Positions 33,627-40,552 of a stretch of 40,552 nt of DNA are shown in pieces (within the stretch, counting starts at the first letter, position 1; each line of letters starts with the position of its first letter). The translations under genes were made by a program, and so were the position numbers. The notes under the pieces were generated by a model. It made no database searches. It was not told the origin of the DNA and saw only the letters and a program-made list of their open reading frames with translations. Origin of the DNA: Kiritimatiellia bacterium (GTDB lineage Bacteria; Verrucomicrobiota; Kiritimatiellia; CAIQIC01; Lenti-01); contig JAQUJC010000027.1 of assembly GCA_028681135.1 (NCBI GenBank), forward strand, positions 1-40,552. The letters are read 5' to 3'.

Positions 33627-35546
33627 ATGACCTCGTTTGATGTCATCGTCATTGGGGCGGGCCATGCAGGATGCGAAGCGGCGCTGGCGGCCGCCCGCCT
33701 GGGCGCACGAACGGCGCTGGTTACCATGGACCCGTGGGCGGCGGCCCGCCTATCCTGTAATCCGTCCATCGGCGGCATGGCCAAATCGCACATGGTCTTT
33801 GAACTCGATGCGCTGGGCGGTGAAATGGCCCTGAACACGGATTGCACCGGTATTCAGTTCCGGGTGCTCAATCGCCGCAAAGGTCCCGCGGTGCGCGCCA
33901 ATCGCGTCCAATGTGACAAACCGGCCTATTCCGCGCGCATGGTGGCCGTTTTGACCGCGCAGGAGCACCTGACCCTGGTCCAGGACCAAATTGAAACCCT
34001 ATATGTCAAAAATGACCGTATTTCAGGGGTTTTGGGCCAAAAATCAGGGCTTTTACAGGCAAAAAGCGTCGTTTTGACCGCCGGAACCTTCCTGCGCGGT
34101 AAAATATTTGTCGGGAAATCGGTTGTGGCCGGCGGACGGCTCGATGAGCCCGCCGATGAGCATCTCAGCCTCCAACTCCGGGATATGGGCTTTCAGATGG
34201 ACCGTCTTAAAACCGGCACCCCCCCGCGCCTGCACCGGGACAGCCTGACTATCCAGGCCATGACCGAGCAGCCCGGGGAAGACCCGCCGCCGTTTATGAG
34301 TTGGCGCTGTCGGGCCCTCCAGCCGATGTTCCACGTGGAACACTCGGTGGCTGGCGCGGGCGCCGGGGAACGGCCGACTACAACGGAACGGCCGAATGTT
34401 CCACGTGGAACACTTGATTTGCCGCCCTTTGCGCCCTGGGCGCCGGGGACGGACCAGGTGCCGTGCTGGCTCACCCATACCAATCCAACCACCATTGGCA
34501 TTATCCAGGACCACTTGAGCGACTCCGCGCTGTATGGGGGACTGATTGCCGGCACCGGCGTGCGCTATTGTCCGTCGATCGAGGACAAGATCGTGAAGTT
34601 TGCGCACCACACGGACCATCATGTGTTTGTCGAGCCCGAGGGCCGGGCTGTCCTGGAGGTGTATCCCAACGGAACCTCGAACAGCCTGCCGCTGGAGGTG
34701 CAGCGTCGGATGATCCATTCCATCGCCGGTCTCGAACGGGCGGAGTTCCTGGCACCGGGGTATGCCATTGAATATGACTTCTTTGATCCCACCCAACTGT
34801 TCCATACGCTGGAGACCAAGCGGGTGGGGGGGCTATATTTTGCCGGGCAAATCAATGGCACCACCGGCTACGAGGAAGCCGCGGCCCAGGGCTTCATGGC
34901 CGGGGTCAATGCTGTGATGCAACTCACTGGGAGGGAATCGGTTATCCTGAAGCGACACGAGGCCTACATCGGGGTGTTGATTGATGATCTGGTGACCAAA
35001 GGGACTAACGAGCCGTACCGCATGTTCACCTCCCGCGCCGAGCATCGGCTGCTGCTGCGCCAGGACAATGCGGCCTTCCGCCTGGCTGCCGTGGCCGAGC
35101 AACTCGGGTTGGCCGCGCCGGAACGCCTGTGCCAGGTCCGGGAGTGTGAACGCCAGATCAATGACGAATTGACGCGGCTGGCGCAAACCCGCCACGACGG
35201 CATCCCGCTGGCGAAATGGCTTAAACGACCGGAAATCAATTATGCGACGCTCCCGGGGCGGCGGACGCTCCCCCGCGAGGTCATCGAGCAAGTGGAGTTC
35301 TCCCTGAAATATGAAGGATATATTGAGCGCGAGCAGCGCAAAATTGAGAAAACAGAGCAGATATCCCGTCAGCGAATCCCCGCCGACTTCGATTATCATG
35401 CGATTGGCGCCTTGCGCTACGAATCGCGCGAAAAACTGACGGCGATTGGTCCGCGCGATGTGGGGCAGGCCGCCCGAATTTCCGGCATTACCCCCGCCGA
35501 TATCGCCATTCTCTCCGTCTGGCTCAAAAAAACAACGGGAGGCTAG
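33627..35546 (+). CDS. mnmG: tRNA uridine modification enzyme MnmG (GidA), with an extra segment carrying two parS sites
   Basis: A 639-residue FAD enzyme. N-terminal FAD motif [20 protein letters not shown], then [20 protein letters not shown] and [20 protein letters not shown]; later [39 protein letters not shown] and [16 protein letters not shown]. Between FMSW (near 225) and [17 protein letters not shown] (near 275) lies an unusual Pro/Gly-rich insertion of roughly 35-45 residues that contains MFHVEH and NVPRGT, encoded by two parS palindromes. Start 33627 matches the family N-terminus; no clear ribosome binding site is present. The usual rsmG-parA-parB followers are absent. Confidence 0.95.
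   Translation: MTSFDVIVIGAGHAGCEAALAAARLGARTALVTMDPWAAARLSCNPSIGGMAKSHMVFELDALGGEMALNTDCTGIQFRVLNRRKGPAVRANRVQCDKPAYSARMVAVLTAQEHLTLVQDQIETLYVKNDRISGVLGQKSGLLQAKSVVLTAGTFLRGKIFVGKSVVAGGRLDEPADEHLSLQLRDMGFQMDRLKTGTPPRLHRDSLTIQAMTEQPGEDPPPFMSWRCRALQPMFHVEHSVAGAGAGERPTTTERPNVPRGTLDLPPFAPWAPGTDQVPCWLTHTNPTTIGIIQDHLSDSALYGGLIAGTGVRYCPSIEDKIVKFAHHTDHHVFVEPEGRAVLEVYPNGTSNSLPLEVQRRMIHSIAGLERAEFLAPGYAIEYDFFDPTQLFHTLETKRVGGLYFAGQINGTTGYEEAAAQGFMAGVNAVMQLTGRESVILKRHEAYIGVLIDDLVTKGTNEPYRMFTSRAEHRLLLRQDNAAFRLAAVAEQLGLAAPERLCQVRECERQINDELTRLAQTRHDGIPLAKWLKRPEINYATLPGRRTLPREVIEQVEFSLKYEGYIEREQRKIEKTEQISRQRIPADFDYHAIGALRYESREKLTAIGPRDVGQAARISGITPADIAILSVWLKKTTGG
34327..34342. other. parS: parS-like ParB-binding site 1 (TGTTCCACGTGGAACA)
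   Basis: A perfect 16-bp palindrome equal to the parS form used in several bacteria, such as Caulobacter, and close to TGTTTCACGTGAAACA of Bacillus. It lies inside mnmG and is translated as part of MFHVEH. Confidence 0.85.
34397..34412. other. parS: parS-like ParB-binding site 2 (TGTTCCACGTGGAACA)
   Basis: The same perfect 16-bp palindrome, 70 bp after site 1. Here it is read in another frame as NVPRGT, so identity is at the DNA level. No other perfect copy was noticed in the window. Confidence 0.85.
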
Positions 35547-35895
35547 CCCGGTTGAACTACGACATTCGCGAAAAACGCGAAAGTGGGGGGCAGGGAGGCG
35601 TTTTAACCACGGATGGACACCGATGGACACGGATGGGAGGCAATCGGGGAGTGAATCTGAACGCAGGGAAGGGGGGAGGGGAGGGGAGGGGAGACGGGTT
35701 GGCGGTGGGGAATCCCCCGGGCTTGTCCCGGGGATGGTTAGGTTGGCGGTGCAGCCTTAAGCACACCGGGACAAGCCCGGTGGATGCGATGGATGCAATC
35801 AACAACTCCATCCTTCGCCGGGTAGACAAGGGGCGGTTGTGGGTGGTATAGATGGTCTATTGGCAGAGGCCGGGTGCGATTAGAAAGGAACCCTC
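35547..35895. repeat. Non-coding repeat block: GGATGGACAC repeats, G-quadruplex motif and a 15-bp inverted repeat
   Basis: The gap between mnmG and korA has three parts. First, near-tandem GGATGGACAC / CGATGGACAC / GGATGGGAG after TTTTAACCAC (about 35600-35640). Second, a GGGG-A repeat (35671-35698) able to form a G-quadruplex. Third, a perfect 15-bp inverted repeat CCGGGCTTGTCCCGG (35717-35731 with 35766-35780, 34-nt loop). A small plus-strand frame across it reflects lack of stops, not a gene. The third part may terminate mnmG transcription; AAAGGA before 35896 serves korA. Confidence 0.65.
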
Positions 35896-37593
35896 ATGGA
35901 TATTAACATCCGAATTGCCGGTGCCGCCGGCCAAGGGATACAGACGGCGGCTGACTTGTTGGGCTTGGCGGTTACGCGCAATGGCTGGCAGGCGGTGGCG
36001 TATAGCGATGCCGAGTCGCGCATTCGCGGCGGCCTGAATTTTATGCACCTGCGGGTTTCTGATCAACCCTGCGTGGGGGTCACGAATCGGGTGGATATCC
36101 TCGTGGCACTATCCAAAGATGCGGTCGAGCACCTGGCGGGGGGGCTGTCCGAACGCGGGGTGGTGCTGTGCAACGAGGAGTGGGACCATGAGCGCCGGGC
36201 CCCCCTGGCCTTGGCACAACTGGCAGCCGAGGCCGGGTCCAAACGCGTCGAAAGCACCGTGGCGGTGGCGCTGGTGGCCGGATTGATCGGGCTTGACCCG
36301 GCCGTACTGGAGCCGCTGGTCCGTGAGCGTTTTGGTAAGAACGAAGCCATCCTGGAACCCAATCTCAAGGCCGTTGCCGCCGGGTATGCGGCCGCGCAGG
36401 CCTGGAGCGGTGTCGAGGCATTTGCGCTTCCCAAAAGCCATGATCAACCCGAACGGCTTTGGCTGGCCGGCCATGAAGCGCTTGCACTTGGCGCGGTTGC
36501 CGGGGGGGTCACCTTCTTTTCCGGGTACCCCATGAGCCCCGCGACGGCCATCCTGTCCAACTTGGCGGACTGGCAGAAGCAAGCGGGTATCGTGGTGGTG
36601 CAGTCCGAAGACGAAATTTCGGCCATCAATATGGTGGCGGGGGCGGCCTATGCCGGGGCCCGGGCGATGACGGCGACATCCGGCGGCGGATTTGCGCTCA
36701 TGGTCGAAGGCCTGTCGCTGCTGGGCATGATCGAGACGCCCGCGGTGATCGTCCTGGGCCAGCGCCCCGGACCGGCCACCGGGCTGCCCACCCGAACCGC
36801 TCAGAGCGACCTGAATTTTGTCCGCTTTGCCGGTCATGGCACATTCCCGCGCATCCTCCTGGCACCACGTGATATCCTGGATTGCATCGACGTGATGGCG
36901 CAGGCCTTTGATCTGGCCGAGCGCTTTCAGGTGCCCGTGATTGTCTTGAGCGACCAGCTTCAAATCGACACCTCGGTTGCGGTACCCGCGCCATCCGTTG
37001 CGGAGCTGCCCCAAACGCGCCATCTGGTGACGCCCGACGCGCTGCAAGGGATGGACGTCTATCGCCGCTTCGAGCCGACGGAGTCGGGCATCTCGCCCAT
37101 GGCCGCCCCAGGTGATTCGCCGCATACGGTGGTCGTGGACTCCGACGAACACGATGAGGAGGGGCATATGATCGAATCGGCCGAGATCGCCGAGCGCATG
37201 GCGTGCAAACGCCTGCGTAAAGCCGCGACGGTGGCCCAGGCGGCTTGGGCACCCGACGTGACGGGGGAGGTCAAGGGCCGGCCGCTGGTTATCACGTGGG
37301 GCAGTGCGCAGGGGTCGGTGGTGGAAGCCCTGGCAGCGCTCAATGCCGATGGCGCGGGCATTGCCCACATGAACCTGCGCTGGCTCTGGCCGTTGCCAGC
37401 CGAACCAATCAGCTCTATTGTTCAGTCGGCCGCTTCCATAACTGTGGTGGAAAACAGCCCGGAAGGCGGGTTGGTTTCCGTACTGCGCGAAGTGACGCTG
37501 CGAGACGTCGATCATGAGATTCGGGGTGTCGATGGCCGACCGTTTGCCGTGGAAGACTTAATCCAACGCCTGACCCAGGAGGTCCTGACATGA
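35896..37593 (+). CDS. korA: 2-oxoacid:ferredoxin oxidoreductase, fused gamma-alpha subunit (KorA type)
   Basis: A 565-residue subunit. Residues about 1-180 are the gamma domain (IRIAGAAGQGIQTAADLLGL, SDAESRIRGGLNFMHLRVSD). Residues about 195-565 are the alpha part: GAVAGGVTFFSGYPMSPATA, VVQSEDEISAINMVAGAAYA followed by GARAMTATSGGGFALMVEGL, and LGQRPGPATGLPTRTAQSDL, then ITWGSAQGSVVEAL. With the beta subunit it oxidatively decarboxylates a 2-oxo acid (2-oxoglutarate or a branched-chain acid) to an acyl-CoA, reducing ferredoxin, or runs in reverse. A good AAAGGA site precedes ATG 35896. The exact substrate cannot be told. Confidence 0.93.
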   Translation: MDINIRIAGAAGQGIQTAADLLGLAVTRNGWQAVAYSDAESRIRGGLNFMHLRVSDQPCVGVTNRVDILVALSKDAVEHLAGGLSERGVVLCNEEWDHERRAPLALAQLAAEAGSKRVESTVAVALVAGLIGLDPAVLEPLVRERFGKNEAILEPNLKAVAAGYAAAQAWSGVEAFALPKSHDQPERLWLAGHEALALGAVAGGVTFFSGYPMSPATAILSNLADWQKQAGIVVVQSEDEISAINMVAGAAYAGARAMTATSGGGFALMVEGLSLLGMIETPAVIVLGQRPGPATGLPTRTAQSDLNFVRFAGHGTFPRILLAPRDILDCIDVMAQAFDLAERFQVPVIVLSDQLQIDTSVAVPAPSVAELPQTRHLVTPDALQGMDVYRRFEPTESGISPMAAPGDSPHTVVVDSDEHDEEGHMIESAEIAERMACKRLRKAATVAQAAWAPDVTGEVKGRPLVITWGSAQGSVVEALAALNADGAGIAHMNLRWLWPLPAEPISSIVQSAASITVVENSPEGGLVSVLREVTLRDVDHEIRGVDGRPFAVEDLIQRLTQEVLT

Positions 37594-38447
37594 GCGTGAA
37601 GCCCGCCGATTATGCGAGTTCGGTTCCCATCGCCTGGTGTCCGGGATGCGGGAACTTCGCCATTCTGAATTCAGCCAAGAAAGCCCTGACAGAATTAGAG
37701 TTGCCGCCTGAGCGGGTGGTCATCTGCACGGGCATCGGCCAGGCACCCAAGCTGCCGCACTATATGCGGGTCAACACCTTCAACGGGCTGCATGGGCGCG
37801 AGGTGGCGGCGGCCATCGGTATCAAACTGGCGGCGAACGACTTGACCGTGATCGTACATGCGGGGGAGGGGGGGGCCTATGGCGAAGGCGGGAATCATTT
37901 TCTGCACGCCATTCGCCGCAATGTGGATATGACCCTGGTCGTCCATGACAATCGGTACTACGCGTTGACCAAAGGCCAGGCGTCGCCCACCACCCCGCTG
38001 GGAACCGTCACCCGGATTGAGTCGGATGGCGTTGTGATTCCCCCGCTAAACCCGCTAGCCCTTGCCATTAGCCAGTCGTGCAGCTTTGTGGGTCAGGGCA
38101 CGACCGGGCGCCCAGACCTGTTGGTCCCTCTGTTGAAGGCCGCCATCCAGCACCGCGGGTTTTCGTTGGTGCACATTCTGCAATCCTGCCCCACATGGGA
38201 TCGCGTGCATACGCCCCAGTTCTACCGCGACCATAGCGATGAGCTGCAGGAGGATTATGATCCATACGATCGCGAGGCGGCACTGCGGCAGGTGCTGACC
38301 CCCAGCGAACGCCACCCACTGGGCATTCTCTATCTCGACGATCGGCCGGTGTACGATGAACAGGCCCTCGAGCAGATCGAGCATCCGTTACGCCAGCGCA
38401 CCGTCAACCCGGACGCGGCCCTGGCCTTGCTGGCTACATTCGCCTAG
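37590..38447 (+). CDS. korB: 2-oxoacid:ferredoxin oxidoreductase beta subunit (KorB type), TPP-binding
   Basis: A 285-residue partner of KorA, joined by an ATGA overlap. It has WCPGCGNFAILNSAKKAL (Cys17, Cys20, cluster-type), GIGQAPKLPHYMRVNTFNGL followed by HGREVAAAIGIKLA, and GGNHFLHAIRRNVDMTLVVH followed by DNRYYALTKGQASPTTPLG. The thiamine-pyrophosphate magnesium motif, normally GDGDAY, reads GEGGAY at 92-97, an unusual change encoded in a G-rich stretch. Length and order are otherwise normal for KorB. It probably acts in the cytoplasm. Confidence 0.93.
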   Translation: MSVKPADYASSVPIAWCPGCGNFAILNSAKKALTELELPPERVVICTGIGQAPKLPHYMRVNTFNGLHGREVAAAIGIKLAANDLTVIVHAGEGGAYGEGGNHFLHAIRRNVDMTLVVHDNRYYALTKGQASPTTPLGTVTRIESDGVVIPPLNPLALAISQSCSFVGQGTTGRPDLLVPLLKAAIQHRGFSLVHILQSCPTWDRVHTPQFYRDHSDELQEDYDPYDREAALRQVLTPSERHPLGILYLDDRPVYDEQALEQIEHPLRQRTVNPDAALALLATFA

Positions 38448-38716
38448 CCGGGATTATTTGCCCGGAAGTTAGGAATACGGACCGTCCGCCTCTTTTACCG
38501 GTCTGGCGCCCCTAGCAGGCGCACCTACAGGGGGACCCCCTCCACCCATAGGGATTTTGCCCCATTTGGGCTAAAATGGGGCGTTTTCCCTATGAATTTG
38601 GCCGTTTTTTCGGGTTTTTCAGCCATCGCGGCATTTCTTCACCCGGATTCACCCGCGACACAAGGACGCGGGGGTCTGAGTTCCGAATGGTATTTTCTGG
38701 GACAGCACACTGGGCA
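38448..38716. other. Convergent intergenic region between korB and the GH13 gene
   Basis: Contains the korAB terminator at 38559-38587. The remainder shows no gene and no further clear repeat. Confidence 0.5.
38559..38587 (+). terminator. Intrinsic terminator after korB
   Basis: A perfect 9-bp stem GCCCCATTT/AAATGGGGC (38559-38567 with 38574-38582), 6-nt loop, followed by GTTTT; preceded by TTTT on the other side, so it may act in both directions between the convergent genes. Confidence 0.75.
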
Positions 38717-40504
38717 TCAGTCATTCGGGTGTCGGGAGAAGAGTTGGAGGCTGTAGCGGCCCATGTTTACGGGGGCGGAAGGGGGGGTGCCGGTGGCGTC
38801 GATCTGATCGGCACCGATATCGCGGAAATCGCTGGCATAGCGGGATGAATCGCTATTGAAGTGGCGATACCAGATGCCGGGGCCAGGAAATTCGATGGGG
38901 GTGTCGTGCTGATCGAAATCGACAGCGGAGAAGTTGGCCACGACCAGAACCGGGTCGTCGGGGTGCGCCTCGTGCCAACGGGAGAAGGCAATAACCTTTT
39001 GCTCCTGGTCGATGTGGTGGACACGCACCCCGGTGCCTCGCAGGCCGGGCGTGACGCCCCGCAAATCGCGGCGCAGATGAATGAGGTCGGTATAGGCCTG
39101 AACGATGCCGGCGTGGGTGTTAGTTCGCTCCCAGCGCAGTGGGGTATCGTCGTGGAAGGCCAGCGTTTCAGCCATTTCCTGCCCCTGAAACAGCATGGGG
39201 ATGCCGGGGGTGGTGAAGAGGACCGCTCCCCCCAGCAGGGCGCGTTTGCGCGCCCAAATGCTGTCGGGCTCTGCGGGATGGATCATGGTGGGTACGCGGC
39301 TGCGGTCGTCGTTGAGGCGGCCAATATAGTCGTGGGCTTCGGTGAAAATCACGCGTTGGAATCCGGGCCAGTCGCGGAGGGTGCCGGCGAGGGTATCCAT
39401 GTCGCGCTCGCGATCATCGGCGGTGGCGAGTTGGTTATAGAGTGCCCAGCGATGCCCGACATCCCATTGGGCCTGGAAGCCGAGGTCCTGGTCGAACGCA
39501 TGATCCTCGGCAAACCGCAGCACCTGGGGGCGGGTGCGGGCCATCTCGGCATTGATGTCACGCAGCAGCTCGAGACCCTGCGGATTGAATCCCTGGTCGC
39601 TGTGCAGAATGTGATACACCGAATCCCAGCGGAAGCCGTCGATATGGTAGTCGTCGATCAACATGAATACCTGGTCGCGGATGAACGCGCGGACCTCGGG
39701 GCGGCCGTAGTCAGGGCGGGTGGAGCCCCACGGGGTGTGGATACGCTCATCGCAGTAGAAATAGATGCCCCCGAGGTCGTTGACGCTCCAGCCGTCATAG
39801 CGCCACAAGTCGAGATCGGTCGGGCCGTAATGGTTGTGAACGACATCGGCCAAGACGACCATTCCGCTGGTGTGGGCGGCGCGGACAAAGCGCTTGAAGG
39901 CATCGGGGCCGCCGTAATCGGTTTCAATGGCGAAGAGGTCCGAGGGGTTGTAGCCCCAACTGAGCCCGCCCGGGAACTCTTGGACGGGCATGAGCTGGAT
40001 ACCATTGATTCCGAGGGCGCGCAGATGGTCGAGACGAGCAATGGCATCATCAAAGGTGGCCGGCGGCTCGCCGCCACCAAACGTGCCGATGTGCATCTGA
40101 TATAGAACCAAGTCATCGCGCGCAATGACCGGCGGGGTGTCGTCGCCCCAATCGAAGGTCTCCGAATCGTATAGGATGGAATTGCCGTTGGAATGCTCGA
40201 CTCGGCGCGCGCGCGCATCGCGTTTCCACAGCTCGCCATTAAAAACATATTTGTAGGGGTGGCCCACCCGCGCCGCGGGGAGTTGCACCGACCAAGTCCC
40301 ATGGTCGGCGGCAGGGGTCATCGGTTCGGGAACCCACTGATTAAATTCGCCCGCGACGGCGGCAGACTCGGCAAACGGGGCCCACACACGGAACAAGGTC
40401 CCGCTGGGGCCCGGAAATGAGCCCAGGGCAGGCGGGGGGGGCTGGGCCAGGGCAGCAGAAAAACTGAAAAATGTGCCTAGCACAACAAAAGTAAAGCGAT
40501 TCAT
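38717..40504 (-). CDS. Secreted GH13 alpha-glucan-active enzyme with CBM48-like N-terminal domain
   Basis: A 595-residue protein with a signal peptide (FTFVVLGTFFSFSAALAQ). Residues about 30-115 are CBM48-like (GTLFRVWAPFAESAAVAGEF followed by NQW). The GH13 barrel shows LVLYQMHIGTF, region I ADVVHNH, region II DGFRWDSVYHI (nucleophile Asp), region III LRFAEDHA (acid/base Glu) and region IV FTEAHDYIGR. The pattern resembles branching enzymes and maltooligosyltrehalose hydrolases more than plain amylases. Secretion is unusual for a branching enzyme, so extracellular starch or glycogen breakdown or transglycosylation is likely. ATG 40504 is chosen because the signal peptide begins there; 40546 adds 14 residues. 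Confidence 0.88.
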   Translation of the reverse strand: MNRFTFVVLGTFFSFSAALAQPPPPALGSFPGPSGTLFRVWAPFAESAAVAGEFNQWVPEPMTPAADHGTWSVQLPAARVGHPYKYVFNGELWKRDARARRVEHSNGNSILYDSETFDWGDDTPPVIARDDLVLYQMHIGTFGGGEPPATFDDAIARLDHLRALGINGIQLMPVQEFPGGLSWGYNPSDLFAIETDYGGPDAFKRFVRAAHTSGMVVLADVVHNHYGPTDLDLWRYDGWSVNDLGGIYFYCDERIHTPWGSTRPDYGRPEVRAFIRDQVFMLIDDYHIDGFRWDSVYHILHSDQGFNPQGLELLRDINAEMARTRPQVLRFAEDHAFDQDLGFQAQWDVGHRWALYNQLATADDRERDMDTLAGTLRDWPGFQRVIFTEAHDYIGRLNDDRSRVPTMIHPAEPDSIWARKRALLGGAVLFTTPGIPMLFQGQEMAETLAFHDDTPLRWERTNTHAGIVQAYTDLIHLRRDLRGVTPGLRGTGVRVHHIDQEQKVIAFSRWHEAHPDDPVLVVANFSAVDFDQHDTPIEFPGPGIWYRHFNSDSSRYASDFRDIGADQIDATGTPPSAPVNMGRYSLQLFSRHPND

Positions 40505-40552
40505 TGCGATACCATACCCGCAGCAGAGGGGTGAAGCAAGGTGCACCGCGCC

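Noticed and set aside
35552..35851. 99-codon plus-strand frame after mnmG
   Set aside because: It runs through tandem and G-rich repeats and has no ribosome binding site or domain.
36109..37515. 468-codon minus-strand frame opposite korA
   Set aside because: Translation is rich in His/Arg/Gly with no recognisable domain, while korA on the plus strand has clear family motifs.
38861..40105. Long plus-strand open frame (414 codons) opposite the GH13 gene
   Set aside because: The minus-strand frame has all GH13 catalytic motifs and a signal peptide; the plus frame is a low-stop shadow in GC-rich DNA.

Overview
The window looks like a chromosomal segment of a GC-rich, probably anaerobic, diderm bacterium. 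Likely relatives are in the Planctomycetes-Verrucomicrobia-Lentisphaerae-Kiritimatiellota group. This is inferred from a ferredoxin-linked 2-oxoacid oxidoreductase (korAB), an Mla-type lipid transport operon, many secreted proteins built from LamG, squalene-cyclase-like and LSm-like modules, a DUF2961/GH172 lipoprotein, and an ECF sigma factor with a membrane partner. No 16S rRNA or phylogenetic marker was compared, so the assignment is tentative. Genes are tightly packed, and adjacent genes are often coupled by ATGA or short overlaps.

Layout. 1-5033: a truncated edge gene, a small flavin-binding protein, two secreted hypotheticals, then a divergent locus of a secreted squalene-cyclase-like protein, an ECF sigma factor and a membrane anti-sigma-like protein with its own cyclase-like repeats. 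5313-8837 (minus): THEP1-like NTPase, murJ, nth and a CpXC protein in one coupled string. 9057-12140 (minus): three tandem 118-residue STAS proteins, the last followed by two single-pass membrane proteins, one carrying a 38-base poly-G run. 12508-14769: GH172 lipoprotein. 14832-19347 (plus): five overlapping genes for a surface sugar. 19411-25335: LamG protein, ilvD, ric (Fe-S repair) and a PstS-like secreted protein. 25386-28988 (minus): mlaEFD plus an auxiliary lipoprotein. 29269-29344: tRNA-Lys(UUU). 29787-38447 (plus): cation-chloride cotransporter, mnmE, mnmG, korA, korB. 38717-40504 (minus): secreted GH13 enzyme.

The strongest unexpected signal is a pair of perfect 16-bp parS sites (TGTTCCACGTGGAACA) 70 bp apart inside mnmG. 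They lie in an extra stretch of the protein and are read in two different frames, so the DNA rather than the peptide seems to be conserved. This suggests a ParB loading site, and therefore an origin-proximal position. The best candidate for an undescribed system is the ECF sigma locus, where the same toroid-type repeat occurs both in a secreted protein and in the outer part of the anti-sigma-like membrane protein. A third theme is very long poly-C/poly-G runs, including G38 inside a gene and C22 at the window edge, which are either contingency tracts or assembly artefacts. Several palindromic or fold-back repeats occupy the longer intergenic gaps.
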